From Corynebacterium bouchesdurhonense (GTDB taxonomy: Bacteria > Actinomycetota > Actinomycetes > Mycobacteriales > Mycobacteriaceae): a stretch of 64,000 nucleotides of DNA. This document shows, in pieces, positions 1 to 7,926 of the stretch. Within the stretch, counting starts at the first letter, position 1; the number at the start of each line of letters is the position of its first letter. The translations under genes were made by a program, and so were the position numbers. The DNA lies in the NCBI RefSeq assembly GCF_900078305.2, contig NZ_LT546028.1:1124570-1188569 (forward strand), given 5' to 3'. Under the pieces are notes generated by a model. It did no database searches. It saw only the letters and a program-made list of their open reading frames with translations, and had not been told where the DNA came from.

Positions 1-512
1 CCCGCGGCGCCGAGTGCCGCGCCGAAGGCGGTCAGGTACGGGTTGATCAGGGAATTGAACTGGCCAAGCGTGGGGTTGTCATCGATGGCCACGTAGATGG
101 GCCTGCCGGCGGGGCCGCCCGCGGCCCTGTGCAGCGCGATGGCCTTCGGCGCGTGGATGGCGGCGGCGGGCGCCCCGCCGAGCCAGTCGGCCGTTGGCCC
201 TTTGCCGAACTGGTAGACGGATGCCGTCGCCAAGCCTTGCCCCGCAAAATCGCGAGTCTCGGCGAGGGTGACCGGCTTGCCCTTCATCCATTCCGCGCCG
301 GGGCGGCGCTCGGAGACGTAGCGGACGGCGCCGAGGTGGCCGGCGGCCTTGACCGCGCGGGCGCTGGGCACACCGGCGGAGTAGTCGATGACAGTGCCGA
401 GGATTCGGCGCTGCTGCGCGTTGGCCGCGGCGGGGGAGATGGCTGCGGCTGCGGTGGCGGCGGTGGCGAGGCCGGCGGATTTGAGGAGGGCGCGGCGGGA
501 GAAGGTAGTCAC
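1..512 (-). CDS. Tat-exported Rv2525c-like (DUF1906, glycoside-hydrolase-like) protein, partial
   Basis: About 170 codons are visible; the 3' end lies outside the window. The N-terminus is a twin-arginine signal peptide: TTFSRRALLKSAG, then an Ala-rich hydrophobic stretch ending near AAANA. The mature part (RILGTVIDYSAG, RYVSERRPGAEWMKGK, YQFGKG, TADWLGG, IYVAIDDNP) matches my recollection of mycobacterial Rv2525c closely. That protein is Tat-secreted with a TIM-barrel, glycoside-hydrolase-like fold (DUF1906); its substrate is not established, and a cell-wall role is inferred. I chose the GTG at 512 because it places the RR pair at residues 6-7; an in-frame GTG at 530 would add six residues. 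It is transcribed away from the deacetylase gene upstream, across a 204-bp spacer filled by paired repeats. Confidence 0.85.
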   Translation of the reverse strand, partial: MTTFSRRALLKSAGLATAATAAAAISPAAANAQQRRILGTVIDYSAGVPSARAVKAAGHLGAVRYVSERRPGAEWMKGKPVTLAETRDFAGQGLATASVYQFGKGPTADWLGGAPAAAIHAPKAIALHRAAGGPAGRPIYVAIDDNPTLGQFNSLINPYLTAFGAALGAA

Positions 513-577
513 ACGCGCAACATTAGTCACAGGCGTATCGGGTAGCTTGTTGCCGTGGCGGAGGGGGTTGGGCCGAT

Positions 578-715
578 GTAAGAAAGTTCACTGGCTGGGG
601 TTGCTGCCGTGAAATTTCTTACGAAACCCGCTACCCGCCACGCTGTTTCCCCAGGTGGCGCCAAACCGCGCGTAAGAAAGTTCACTGCTCGGTACCCCGT
701 CCGTGAACTTTCTTG
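578..715. repeat. Four copies of a 14-bp repeat forming two potential hairpins
   Basis: GTAAGAAAGTTCAC occurs at 578-591 and 672-685. Its reverse complement occurs with one mismatch at 609-622 and with one mismatch at 702-715. Each forward copy is therefore followed by an inverted partner 17 and 16 bases later, giving two tandem stem-loops. They fill the spacer between the 5' end of the Rv2525c-like gene and the 3' end of the deacetylase gene, so they could serve as a terminator, a leader structure or a mobile palindromic repeat. There is no U-tract. I did not see this word elsewhere in the window. Confidence 0.75.
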
Positions 716-716
716 C

Positions 717-1577
717 CTAGGCCGGTGCCGGCACCGTCCCGTCGATGAACGCAAACCGCGCGCCGCCGCCGAGCGACGCTACCGCCTGCGCAACTCCCGC
801 CGCGGTGCCGGAGCCGGGGTGGTTCATGTGCGCGAGCACGATCGAGCCGTCCGGGGCGCCGAGGATCTGATGCGCCACCTCGGCGGCGCCCGCGGTTGCG
901 CCGAAATCGCCGTTGACGTTAAAGCCGCCGATCTTCACGCCGCCGTCGTTGGCAATGCGCACCGCCACGTCGTCGTAGTGCGCCGTGCCCGCCCGGAACC
1001 ACACAGGGTCCGCGCCCAACTCCCGCAGCAGGTGGTCGTTGCCCGCCACCTCTGCAATGGCCTCGGCGGGGCTGGCTGTCCCGTGAATCCCGTACGCAGC
1101 CTGGCCGCGCACCGCGAGCGGCAGGTGGCGGGTGCCGTGGTTGCCGATCATGAACAGCGGGTTCCCAATCAGCCGCCGCGCCACATCCGGATGCGCCTCC
1201 ACCCACGGCTGTGCCAGGAAGAGCGTGGCGGGGATGTGGTGCTCCCGCAGGGTGTCCAGCAGCGCCTCGTCCACATCGCCGTTGCACGCGTCGAAGGTCA
1301 GCGCGATGGTCCGCGCGCCGGGCACGGTGGGCACCGTGTCCACGATCCCCGGCATGTGCAGCCCGAACTGGGTGGGTTCCTGCGTATAGGCACTCGGGTT
1401 GAGCATGCTTATCGCCGCCCCCTCCCCCCCACCCACCGCCGTAGCAGTACGGGTCTCCGTGGCCGTCACCGACACGGTCGTCGCGGTCGTGGCGGTCTCG
1501 CTCCGGCTAGTCCCGCACGCGGCGAGGGGAGCGAGGGGGGCCAAGGCGGCGAGTTTCAGGGCGTCGCGGCGTTTCAC
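717..1577 (-). CDS. Polysaccharide deacetylase family lipoprotein
   Basis: This is a 286-residue exported protein with a lipoprotein signal (LAALAPLAPLAAC; the Cys is the likely acylation site). The NodB-type motifs are visible: LTFDACNGDVDE, a divergent form of TFDD (motif 1), and MIGNHGTRHLPL, matching the H-x3-H metal site (motif 2), followed by WFRAGTAHYD. Family members remove acetyl groups from N-acetylated sugars of peptidoglycan or other surface glycans using a divalent metal. The motif 1 change DD to DA is unusual for an active enzyme, so activity is uncertain. The start is GTG, and the gene begins 9 bp after the stop of trhA upstream on the same strand, so the two are probably cotranscribed. 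Confidence 0.85.
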   Translation of the reverse strand: MKRRDALKLAALAPLAPLAACGTSRSETATTATTVSVTATETRTATAVGGGEGAAISMLNPSAYTQEPTQFGLHMPGIVDTVPTVPGARTIALTFDACNGDVDEALLDTLREHHIPATLFLAQPWVEAHPDVARRLIGNPLFMIGNHGTRHLPLAVRGQAAYGIHGTASPAEAIAEVAGNDHLLRELGADPVWFRAGTAHYDDVAVRIANDGGVKIGGFNVNGDFGATAGAAEVAHQILGAPDGSIVLAHMNHPGSGTAAGVAQAVASLGGGARFAFIDGTVPAPA

Positions 1578-1586
1578 ACCTGCATG

Positions 1587-2288
1587 CTATCCAGCCTGCA
1601 CCACCACCATCCAGATCGCCACGAGGTGGCAGACGGCCGCGACGATGGTCGCGGTGTGGAAATGCTCGTGGTAGCCGTAGTAGCGGGCGTTGCGGCCCGG
1701 CCACTTAAATCCGTACACGAGCGCGCCCGCGGTGTAGGCGATGCCGCCCGCGAGCAGCAGCCACACCACGGCCGGCCCCGCGGAGCGCCACAGCGTGGGC
1801 AACAGCGGAACAATGATCCAGCCGAGGCCGATGTAGACCACCAAGTCCAGCCAGCGCGGGTGGTTGATCCACACCAGGTTCAGGATGGCCCCGCCGATCC
1901 CGCCCGCCCACGCGATAGCCAGCATGACCGCGGCGGTGCGCGGCTCGAACACCAGGAGGCAGAGCGGGGTGTACGTGGCGGCGATGAAGATGGAGATGGT
2001 GGCGTGGTCGGCCCGCCGCCACCACTGCACCGTGGACTGCGAGTGCCACGGCCAGCGGTGGTACATCGCCGACACGCCGAACAGGAGTAGGACGCCCACG
2101 CCGTAGATGGTCACCCCGAGCGCGGGGATCCAGGGCAGCGTCATCCACACGAACGTGATCAGTACCGCCGACGAGAGCGCCGACAGCACAGTGGCGCCGA
2201 GGTGGAACCAGCCTCGGATCACCGGGCGCTCGCCCCGGTCGGCGACGACGCGAGTGTGCTGGACCTGGCCCTGTGCGCGATTGCTCAT
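1587..2288 (-). CDS. trhA: PAQR/hemolysin III family membrane protein TrhA
   Basis: The product has 233 residues and about seven membrane segments, the usual size of bacterial HlyIII/PAQR proteins. Family signatures are present: SAMYHRWPWHSQ after the second helix, INHPRWLD in the middle, and the C-terminal YYGYHEHFHTATIVAAVCH carrying the conserved metal-binding histidines. Bacterial members (TrhA, formerly hemolysin III) are implicated in membrane-energy homeostasis; a true haemolytic role is doubtful. ATG start. The gene leads a two-gene transcript with the deacetylase. It is the last core gene before the insertion-sequence block. Confidence 0.9.
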   Translation of the reverse strand: MSNRAQGQVQHTRVVADRGERPVIRGWFHLGATVLSALSSAVLITFVWMTLPWIPALGVTIYGVGVLLLFGVSAMYHRWPWHSQSTVQWWRRADHATISIFIAATYTPLCLLVFEPRTAAVMLAIAWAGGIGGAILNLVWINHPRWLDLVVYIGLGWIIVPLLPTLWRSAGPAVVWLLLAGGIAYTAGALVYGFKWPGRNARYYGYHEHFHTATIVAAVCHLVAIWMVVVQAG

Positions 2289-2757
2289 AATTGCCCCGCT
2301 CGGAAGTTCGGCAGTAACTTACTCAAGCGTAGCTTGTGTGAGGGTGCCACCGCTGCCGGGCGGCGTGCCCGGCAGCCCGGCGGTCCAAAGATTTTTGAAA
2401 ATCGGCGGACAGGGGCACCAAAACGCCTGGAGGGTGAAAAATCTTGAAAAATCACCGGAAATAGGTCGCGGAGCTGGCAGAGGGACATTCAGCAAACTCC
2501 CCAACCTTTAGCTCCGCCGCCGCTTACACGGCGGCTTACACGTTTTCCACTGTCTCCTTACATACCCCGCCTCTCTCACCGCCTCGCCACCCGCTTCTCC
2601 ACCCGCCTCGCCCCTCGTAGCGGAAAACCGTTGCGGGGGCTTCGTCTTGACGTACGCCTCGCTTCTTCCGCTCGCCCCGGACACCGCCCCTCTCACCGCC
2701 CCGCCCCTCGTAGCGGAAAACCGTTGCGGGGGCTTCGTCTTGACGCACACCCCGCCT
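2289..2757. other. Spacer between trhA and the IS256 remnant, no supported gene
   Basis: No convincing gene lies here. 2289-2515 is more AT-rich than the surroundings, with repeated TTGAAAA-type runs. 2516-2757 is GC-rich and low in complexity and carries the 43-bp direct repeat listed separately. An open frame continues from the IS256 remnant through this part, but its predicted residues (QDEAPATVFRYEGRG twice, then Gly/Arg/Glu-rich sequence) do not resemble a transposase. Confidence 0.6.
2610..2745. repeat. 43-bp perfect direct repeat, two copies 93 bp apart
   Basis: Copies at 2610-2652 and 2703-2745 are identical; both begin GCCCCTCGTAGC and end CTTCGTCTTGACG. The spacer between them is a Ser/Arg/Glu-type low-complexity stretch. 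They lie exactly where homology to IS256 transposase stops, so they may mark the breakpoint of a deletion or recombination. Confidence 0.85.
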
Positions 2758-3337
2758 CACCTCGTCTAACACCGCATCGGTAATGGTGCTGATCGTATCC
2801 GGGCTCATATCCACCCCAAGGGTGGTCGCGAGGTGATGCTGGATATCGCGCACTGTCATCCCGCCGGCGTAGAGCGAGACGATCATGTCGTCGAGTTCTG
2901 TGAGCCGGCGTGCGCCCTTGGGCACCATCCGGGGAGTAAACGTGCCGGCACGATCCCTGGGCACGGTCACTTCCACCGCGCCGTAGCCAGAATTGACGGT
3001 CTTGGTGTACGACCCGTTGCGGTGATTGCTCTCCTGCGCGGTTTCCACCTGGGCTTTGGCCTTGCGGTCGGAATGGCTATAGCCCAAATGCGCATCCATC
3101 TCTGCCTTAAGACCAGCGTTGATCGATGCCTGCAACAAGCCTTTGACCAGCTCGCTGGCATCATCAGCAGTGGTCGACAGCTCGCTGATCAGGCTGGCGA
3201 GCTCAGGATTTTCCATCAACTTCTCGCTGATCTCGTTGACCCTCGCCGGGTCATGGTTTTTCTTCGGTGACACCGTAGTCATTATCGGTGAAACTCCTTC
3301 TAGATCAGAGCCTCACACACAAACTTCCTGACACCCT
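2758..3337 (-). pseudogene. IS256-family transposase, 5' half with its terminal inverted repeat
   Basis: The frame starts at 3282 with MTTVSPKKNHDP and gives a typical IS256/Mutator transposase N-terminus through residue ~175: LVKGLLQASINAGLKAEMD, HLGYS, NHRNGSYTKTV, VEVTVPRDRAGTF, LTELDDMIVSLYAGGMTVRDI, TISTITDAVLDEV. Homology then stops; the catalytic DDE half (first Asp onward) is missing and is replaced by a repetitive tail. Upstream of the start, 3311-3337 is an end sequence whose outward reading begins AGGGTGTCAGGAAG, resembling the other IS256 end at 4570. It cannot encode an active transposase. The complementary C-terminal half lies at 4602-5355 on the same strand. Confidence 0.85.
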
Positions 3338-3509
3338 TCAGGAATGACAGGCGAGGAGCAATCCGCGGGGACGGATAAGGCCACAGCGCGTTCAAATGTC
3401 TCACATGAGTGCAACGGTGAGGGGTGTAGAGAACGCGCGGTGGGCGGTTGCGAATAAGTGACCACGCTGGCAGCCAAGAGGTACGAGCGATGAAAGATCA
3501 GCTCGAGCA

Positions 3510-3942
3510 TTAGCGAACGTACTGACGTCGCTTTATTAGGTGTACTGACCGGGTACGTTGCGGGCACGCCGGTTCGGCGCACCGCCACAGCCGCTTGCGC
3601 CACACCAGCAGCACCGGCCGCCCCGCCGAGGGGATGTCACGCACCAGATGCTCACGCCGGCCGTGGGCCACCGCGACCACCCCGCACCGCGGGCACCCGG
3701 TCACCGACTCGGAGGTCTCCACCAACAGCTCCAGCTCACCGCCGTACTCACCGACGGCAAGCACCACCAACCCCGAGATGCCGAGCATCGCAGCGGGCAG
3801 GACGGTAGCCTCAACACTCACCTGGGACTCCTCCCGATCCGTTGCTTGGTCGCTACGAATCGTGGAGTCCCAGGCCCGTCTTCACCAGCCCAACCCGGTC
3901 AGCGCGTCGCAACCCGGCTACCACGCTTGGTGAGGAAGAGCT
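3510..3942 (-). pseudogene. ISL3-family transposase remnant (N-terminal zinc-finger part)
   Basis: A GTG at 3821 opens a 103-codon frame. Its residues GCPRCGVVAVAHGRREHL and WRKRLWRCAEPACPQRTR form the four-cysteine zinc-binding motif (zf-ISL3) at the N-terminus of ISL3 transposases. Intact members are about 400-440 residues long, so roughly three quarters is missing; the last residues (SVHLIKRRQYVR) are probably read-through into unrelated DNA. Upstream of the start is an inverted repeat with perfect 11-bp arms (3821-3831 and 3864-3874), and GAAGAGC at about 3936 could be the ISL3 terminus. It lies between the two IS256 halves. Confidence 0.7.
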
Positions 3943-4053
3943 GCTAACGTGGTTCGGTGACGGCCCGGGCACGTCCTTGTTCCTAACCGTCGTGCGCTGG
4001 GGTCCGCGTGGACCGCTCGGCCAGCGTCCATCCAGTCAGGAGGCAGTCAGCAG

Positions 4054-4452
4054 ATGTTCGACGACAACGGCTCATTCCTACTCGCCATGTTCGAGTTCTT
4101 CATCTTCTTCGCATGGTTCATGTCCCTGTGGTGGATCTTCGGAGATCTCTTCCGCAGCAAGGACCTCGGCGGCTTCGCGAAGGCGCTGTGGGTGGTGTTC
4201 ATCGTCGCGCTGCCGTTCATCGGAATGCTCGCGTACCTGCTTGTTCGAGGTCGGGGGATGACCGACCGCGCGGTCGAGGCGCGCCAGGAGCTCCAGCAGC
4301 GGCAGGATGAGTACATCAAGTCCGTCGCCGGCGGCTCCGCCGGATCGAGCCCGACCGATGAGATCGCCTCGGCGAAGGCCCTTCTCGACTCGGGAGCGAT
4401 TACCCAGCAGGAGTTCGACCAGATCAAGGCAAGGGCGCTCTCCTCGGTCTGA
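4054..4452 (+). CDS. Small PLDc_N/SHOCT-domain membrane protein
   Basis: This 132-residue protein has two membrane helices at about residues 9-32 and 44-65 (FEFFIFFAWFMSLWWIFGD; LWVVFIVALPFIGMLAYLLV), then the basic turn RGRGM. This is the pattern of the small PLDc_N domain found in actinobacterial two-helix proteins. A polar, coiled linker leads to a C-terminal SHOCT motif (EIASAKALLDSGAITQQEFDQIKARAL), a short oligomerisation or membrane-association module. A good AGGAGG sits 10 bases before the ATG. It is the only non-transposase gene between the IS256 halves, so it is either cargo or surviving host DNA. Function is not known. Confidence 0.8.
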   Translation: MFDDNGSFLLAMFEFFIFFAWFMSLWWIFGDLFRSKDLGGFAKALWVVFIVALPFIGMLAYLLVRGRGMTDRAVEARQELQQRQDEYIKSVAGGSAGSSPTDEIASAKALLDSGAITQQEFDQIKARALSSV

Positions 4453-4569
4453 CCCTGGTCCGCTCCCTCGCCACCCGCAGCGTCGCGGTCCGAGGGCGGC
4501 CATCCGGCGCGGCCTAGGTATTCGCCAAGTGTGCGGCTTGCGCGCGCGAGCAGGCGCATACCGGGCAGA

Positions 4570-5355
4570 GGGTGTCCGATTGTTTGTGTGCGGGGGGTGG
4601 TTTACAAGTAGTCCGCGAATCGGTCGGGGTAAGCCACGACTAGTTGGTTGATGGCTTGTTTCCACCCGGTGGCTTTCGCTCCTTCAATATAGCCGTTGCA
4701 TTCAATGTCGCGCTTTGCTTTCTTCGCCCGCTGGGCGGCACGCTTGTTCGATGTTGCAGATCATCAGCCACAGCGTTTTCTGCGCCGCGGTATCGTTCGG
4801 GAATTGGCCCCTGTTGCGGGTAGCTTTACGCAGTTCAGCATTCAGCGACTCGATTGAATTGGTGGTGTAGAGCACCCGGCGTGCCGCCGGCGGAAACTGC
4901 AGAAACGGCACGAACCGCTCCCAAGCGTCGCGCCAGACTTTGACCGACTGCGGGTATTTCCGGCCCAGTTCACTGGCTTCGAACGCATCCAAGGCGGCAC
5001 GGGCGGTGTCCTCGTTTGCGGCCGTGTAGACCTCACGCAGCGCCCGGGAGACACCTTTGCGGTCCTGATACGACACCCACCGGTTCGCAGCCCGAATCAG
5101 GTGCACAATGCAGGTCTGCACCATGGAATTCGGCCAGGTTGCCTCCACGGCTTCCGGCAAGCCTTTGAGCCCGTCGCAGCACACAATGAACACGTCCTGG
5201 ACACCGCGGTTGGCCAGATCCGCGCACACCGATGCCCAGAATGCAGCGCCTTCATTGTCGGCGATCCACAATCCCAGGATGTGCTTGATGCCGTCCATGT
5301 CGACACCAACCGCCATATAGCAGGCTTTGTTGACCACGCGGTGGCCGTCACGGAT
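4570..5355 (-). pseudogene. IS256-family transposase, 3' half with frameshift and terminal inverted repeat
   Basis: Homology begins abruptly at the IS3 boundary with IRDGHRVVNKACYMAVGVDM, which holds the first catalytic Asp region. It continues through GLWIADNEGAAFW, DVFIVCCDGLKGLPEAV (second Asp), QTCIVHLIR and YTTNSIESLNAELRK (catalytic Glu). Near 4745 a loss of about two bases shifts the frame: the original frame ends at 4702, while the true C-terminus (RAAQRAKKAKRDIECNGYIE, then YPDRFADYL) continues in another frame to a stop at 4602. The element end lies at 4570, beginning GGGTGTCC, similar to the end at 3337. It is inactive: the 5' part is missing and the 3' part is frameshifted. Confidence 0.85.
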
Positions 5356-5404
5356 TGAGGCGTCCTGGGTTTAGTTCCGATCGTTTCTAGAGGAGGATTG
5401 GATC

Positions 5405-5722
5405 ATGCCTAGGAAGTTCAGTGACGAGTTCAAGGACAAGGCGGTGAGGTTAGCCGAGGAGCTCGTTGAGCTTGAGGGGTGTTCGAAGTGGGCGGCGGCG
5501 GAGGAGATCGGCGAGAAGCTCGGCGTCTCGGCGCACACGCTCAACAACTGGTTGAAACCTGTCAAAGCGTCCCCCGATGTTCAGCGGAGCACTGGCGAGT
5601 CGGTTGACGACGAACTGAAGCGTCTGCGGCAGGAGAACAAAGAGTTGCGCAGGGCGAACGAGATCTTAAAGACCGCGTCAGCTTTTTTCGCAGCGGAACT
5701 CGACCGTCCCACCAGAAGATGA
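5405..5722 (+). CDS. IS3-family transposase OrfA (helix-turn-helix)
   Basis: The product is 105 residues. The first ~60 form the helix-turn-helix of IS3 OrfA (KFSDEFKDKAVRLAEEL, GVSAHTLNNWLK), followed by the leucine-zipper-like coil DELKRLRQENKELRRANEILK. Together these bind the element ends and mediate multimerisation. GAGGAGG stands 8 bases before the ATG. The T6 run at 5683-5688 followed by an open -1 frame is a plausible site for the programmed frameshift that makes OrfAB; alternatively OrfB can start at its own ATG, which overlaps the OrfA stop (ATGA). OrfA itself is intact. Confidence 0.9.
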   Translation: MPRKFSDEFKDKAVRLAEELVELEGCSKWAAAEEIGEKLGVSAHTLNNWLKPVKASPDVQRSTGESVDDELKRLRQENKELRRANEILKTASAFFAAELDRPTRR

Positions 5723-5908
5723 TCGAATACATCGACACGTATCGCGATCGCTTCGGGGTCGAGGCCATCTGTCGCACGTTAAGGCAGACAGAATGTGGGT
5801 TTATCACCTCTCGCGGCTACCGAGCAGCGAAAACACGATGTCAGCGCTCGTTGAAAAGTAGCCCAAAACGCTCCTCGAAATGTAGCCCATCCGAAAAAGA
5901 TTGGATGG

Positions 5909-7135
5909 GTGATTTCTTTGGATCAATGGGCTCAAATTCGGTTCCTGCGTGGGCAGGGACTATCAATCAGGAAGATCGCTGAGGAAGTCGGCTGCGCGAA
6001 GAAAACCGTTGAACGCGCTCTGACGTCTGACTCTCCCCCGAAGTACTCTCCACGCCCGGCCAGGTCAACGAGTTTCGACGCTTATGAGCCGGCGGTGCGC
6101 GCCCTGTTGGCCGAGTCGCCCCGGTTGAACGCGAAAGTCATCGCTCAGCGCGTCGGTTGGGAAGGGTCAGAATCATGGTTCCGCAAAAACGTAGCCAAAA
6201 TACGCCCGGAATACCTTCCACCAGATCCGGTCGACACGCTGGACCACCTGCCGGGACATGAGATCCAGTGCGACCTGACGTTCGCTCCGGGCGGGCTGCC
6301 CGATGACACCGGAGCGTTTCGCAAGCTGCCGGTGTTGGTGATGGTTGCTTCCCATTCCCGTTTCGCCGGGGCGCGGATCTTGCCGTCGCGCACCACCGAC
6401 GACCTTCTGGCCGGGATGTGGGATCTCCTCGAGCACACCTTCACAGGGGTTCCCACCCGACTGGTGTGGGACCGCGAATCCGGCATCGGCAGAGCCAGAC
6501 TGTGCGAACCGGTGATCGCGTTCGCCGGCGCGTTGGGCTGCAAGATCGTGCAAACCCCACCCAGGGACCCGGAATCCAAAGGCATCGTTGAGCGCACCAA
6601 CGGGTACATGAAAACCTCGTTCTTCCCGGCACGGCGCTTCACCAGTCCGAAGGATGTGCAAGCCCAGCTCGACGACTGGTCCACCACCGTTGCCAACGTG
6701 AGAACACACGCGGTGTTGAAGACTTCACCAGCTGAAGCCTTCGCCACAGATCGGGCCGGGATGCGGCCGCTACCGCCATACACACCGACCTTCGGCACCC
6801 GCCCCGCAGTGCGGCTGCCGCGTAACTACTACGTCACCGTCGACACCAACCACTACAGCGTCGACCCCGCCTACGTCGACCGACTCGTCACGGTGCACAC
6901 CACCTTGCACCAGGTCATCGTGACCGGCCCGGGCGGGGAAACAATCGCCTCCCACCAAAGAATCTGGGCGAAAGGCCGCACAATCACCGACCCCGCCCAC
7001 CAGGCCGCGGCCAAAGCAATGCGCCAGCAGCGCGCAACCACGCCTGCACCGAAACCCAGCTTCGACATCGCCGCCGCCGACCTCACCGTCTATGACCGCA
7101 TCACCTCAAGCCCTGCGAAAAGGACCACGGCATGA
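5909..7135 (+). CDS. istA: IS21-family transposase IstA
   Basis: 408 residues, a normal IstA length. An N-terminal helix-turn-helix (GLSIRKIAEEVGCAKKTVERAL) precedes a DDE integrase core: HEIQCDLTFAP (first D), PTRLVWDRESGI (second D), PRDPESKGIVERTNGYMK (E). It then has the IstA C-terminal beta domain (NYYVTVDTNHYSVDPAYVDR). IstA cuts and joins element ends with help from IstB. I use the GTG at 5909. The stop overlaps the istB start by 4 bp (ATGA), the coupled arrangement seen in IS21 elements. No frameshift or missing catalytic residue is visible. Confidence 0.95.
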   Translation: MISLDQWAQIRFLRGQGLSIRKIAEEVGCAKKTVERALTSDSPPKYSPRPARSTSFDAYEPAVRALLAESPRLNAKVIAQRVGWEGSESWFRKNVAKIRPEYLPPDPVDTLDHLPGHEIQCDLTFAPGGLPDDTGAFRKLPVLVMVASHSRFAGARILPSRTTDDLLAGMWDLLEHTFTGVPTRLVWDRESGIGRARLCEPVIAFAGALGCKIVQTPPRDPESKGIVERTNGYMKTSFFPARRFTSPKDVQAQLDDWSTTVANVRTHAVLKTSPAEAFATDRAGMRPLPPYTPTFGTRPAVRLPRNYYVTVDTNHYSVDPAYVDRLVTVHTTLHQVIVTGPGGETIASHQRIWAKGRTITDPAHQAAAKAMRQQRATTPAPKPSFDIAAADLTVYDRITSSPAKRTTA

Positions 7136-7926
7136 CCCGCACCCCAGCACACGACACCACCGCAACAATTAACCGCTACGCCAGGCAGCTCAAAGCACCC
7201 CGCATCGCCAGCATCCACGCAACCATCGCGGAACAAGCCCGCGCCGAATCCTGGACACACGAGGAATACCTCGCCGCAGTGCTGTCTGTCGAAGCCACCG
7301 CCAGAGCAGAATCCGGCGCCACCCAACGCGTCAAACGCGCCGGCTTCCCCTCGATAAAAACCATCGCCGACTTCGACTTCACCGCCCAACCCGCAATCGA
7401 CCGGGCAGAGATCGCCCGTCTTGAAACGGGCGCGTGGGTCGCCACCGCCGAAAACGTCGTCCTCCTCGGCCCGCCCGGCACCGGTAAAACACACCTCGCC
7501 ACAGCACTCGGCGTCACCGCAGCCCAGCAAGGCTACCGGGTCTTGTTCGACACCGCCGCCGGGTGGGTCAACACGCTGACCGAAGCACACGCGATGGGCA
7601 GGTTGGAACCAACCTTGAAACGCTTAAGCGGCTACCACCTGCTCATCATCGACGAACTCGGCTACATCCCAGTTGAGGCCGACGCCGCGAACCTGTTCTT
7701 CCAACTCGTGTCCCGCCGGTACGAACACGGCTCCATCATTGTCACGTCCAACCTGGCATTTTCCCAATGGGCGCAATGCTTCGGCGACGTCACTGTCGCC
7801 ACCGCGATGGTTGACCGTATTGTCCACCACGCCAAAATCTTCCAACACCGCGGCACCAGCCACCGCATCAAAGGCAGGGAAATCCCCGCAACAACCCCCG
7901 CCCCGCAACCACATCAGGCACAATAA
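7132..7926 (+). CDS. istB: IS21-family AAA+ ATPase IstB
   Basis: 264 residues, typical for IstB. The Walker A motif is LLGPPGTGKTHLATALG at about residues 114-130, followed by the DnaC-like Walker B HLLIIDELGYIP, and IIVTSNLAFSQWAQCFGD, which carries the sensor region. IstB forms ATP-dependent oligomers on target DNA and licenses IstA for strand transfer. It overlaps istA by four bases and ends just inside the right terminal repeats. Intact by eye. Confidence 0.95.
   Translation: MTRTPAHDTTATINRYARQLKAPRIASIHATIAEQARAESWTHEEYLAAVLSVEATARAESGATQRVKRAGFPSIKTIADFDFTAQPAIDRAEIARLETGAWVATAENVVLLGPPGTGKTHLATALGVTAAQQGYRVLFDTAAGWVNTLTEAHAMGRLEPTLKRLSGYHLLIIDELGYIPVEADAANLFFQLVSRRYEHGSIIVTSNLAFSQWAQCFGDVTVATAMVDRIVHHAKIFQHRGTSHRIKGREIPATTPAPQPHQAQ

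Noticed and set aside
1407..1418. Additional dispersed-motif copy GCTTATCGCCGC
   Set aside because: Differs at key positions and lacks the flanks; too weak to count. The same applies to 27734 and 44542.
609..2090. Long plus-strand frame opposite the deacetylase and TrhA
   Set aside because: Arg/Ala/Gly-rich composition from a GC-rich antisense frame; the minus-strand genes have clear family motifs.
2536..3282. 248-codon open frame as an intact transposase
   Set aside because: Transposase similarity stops near codon 175; the remainder is repeat-derived and lacks the DDE residues.
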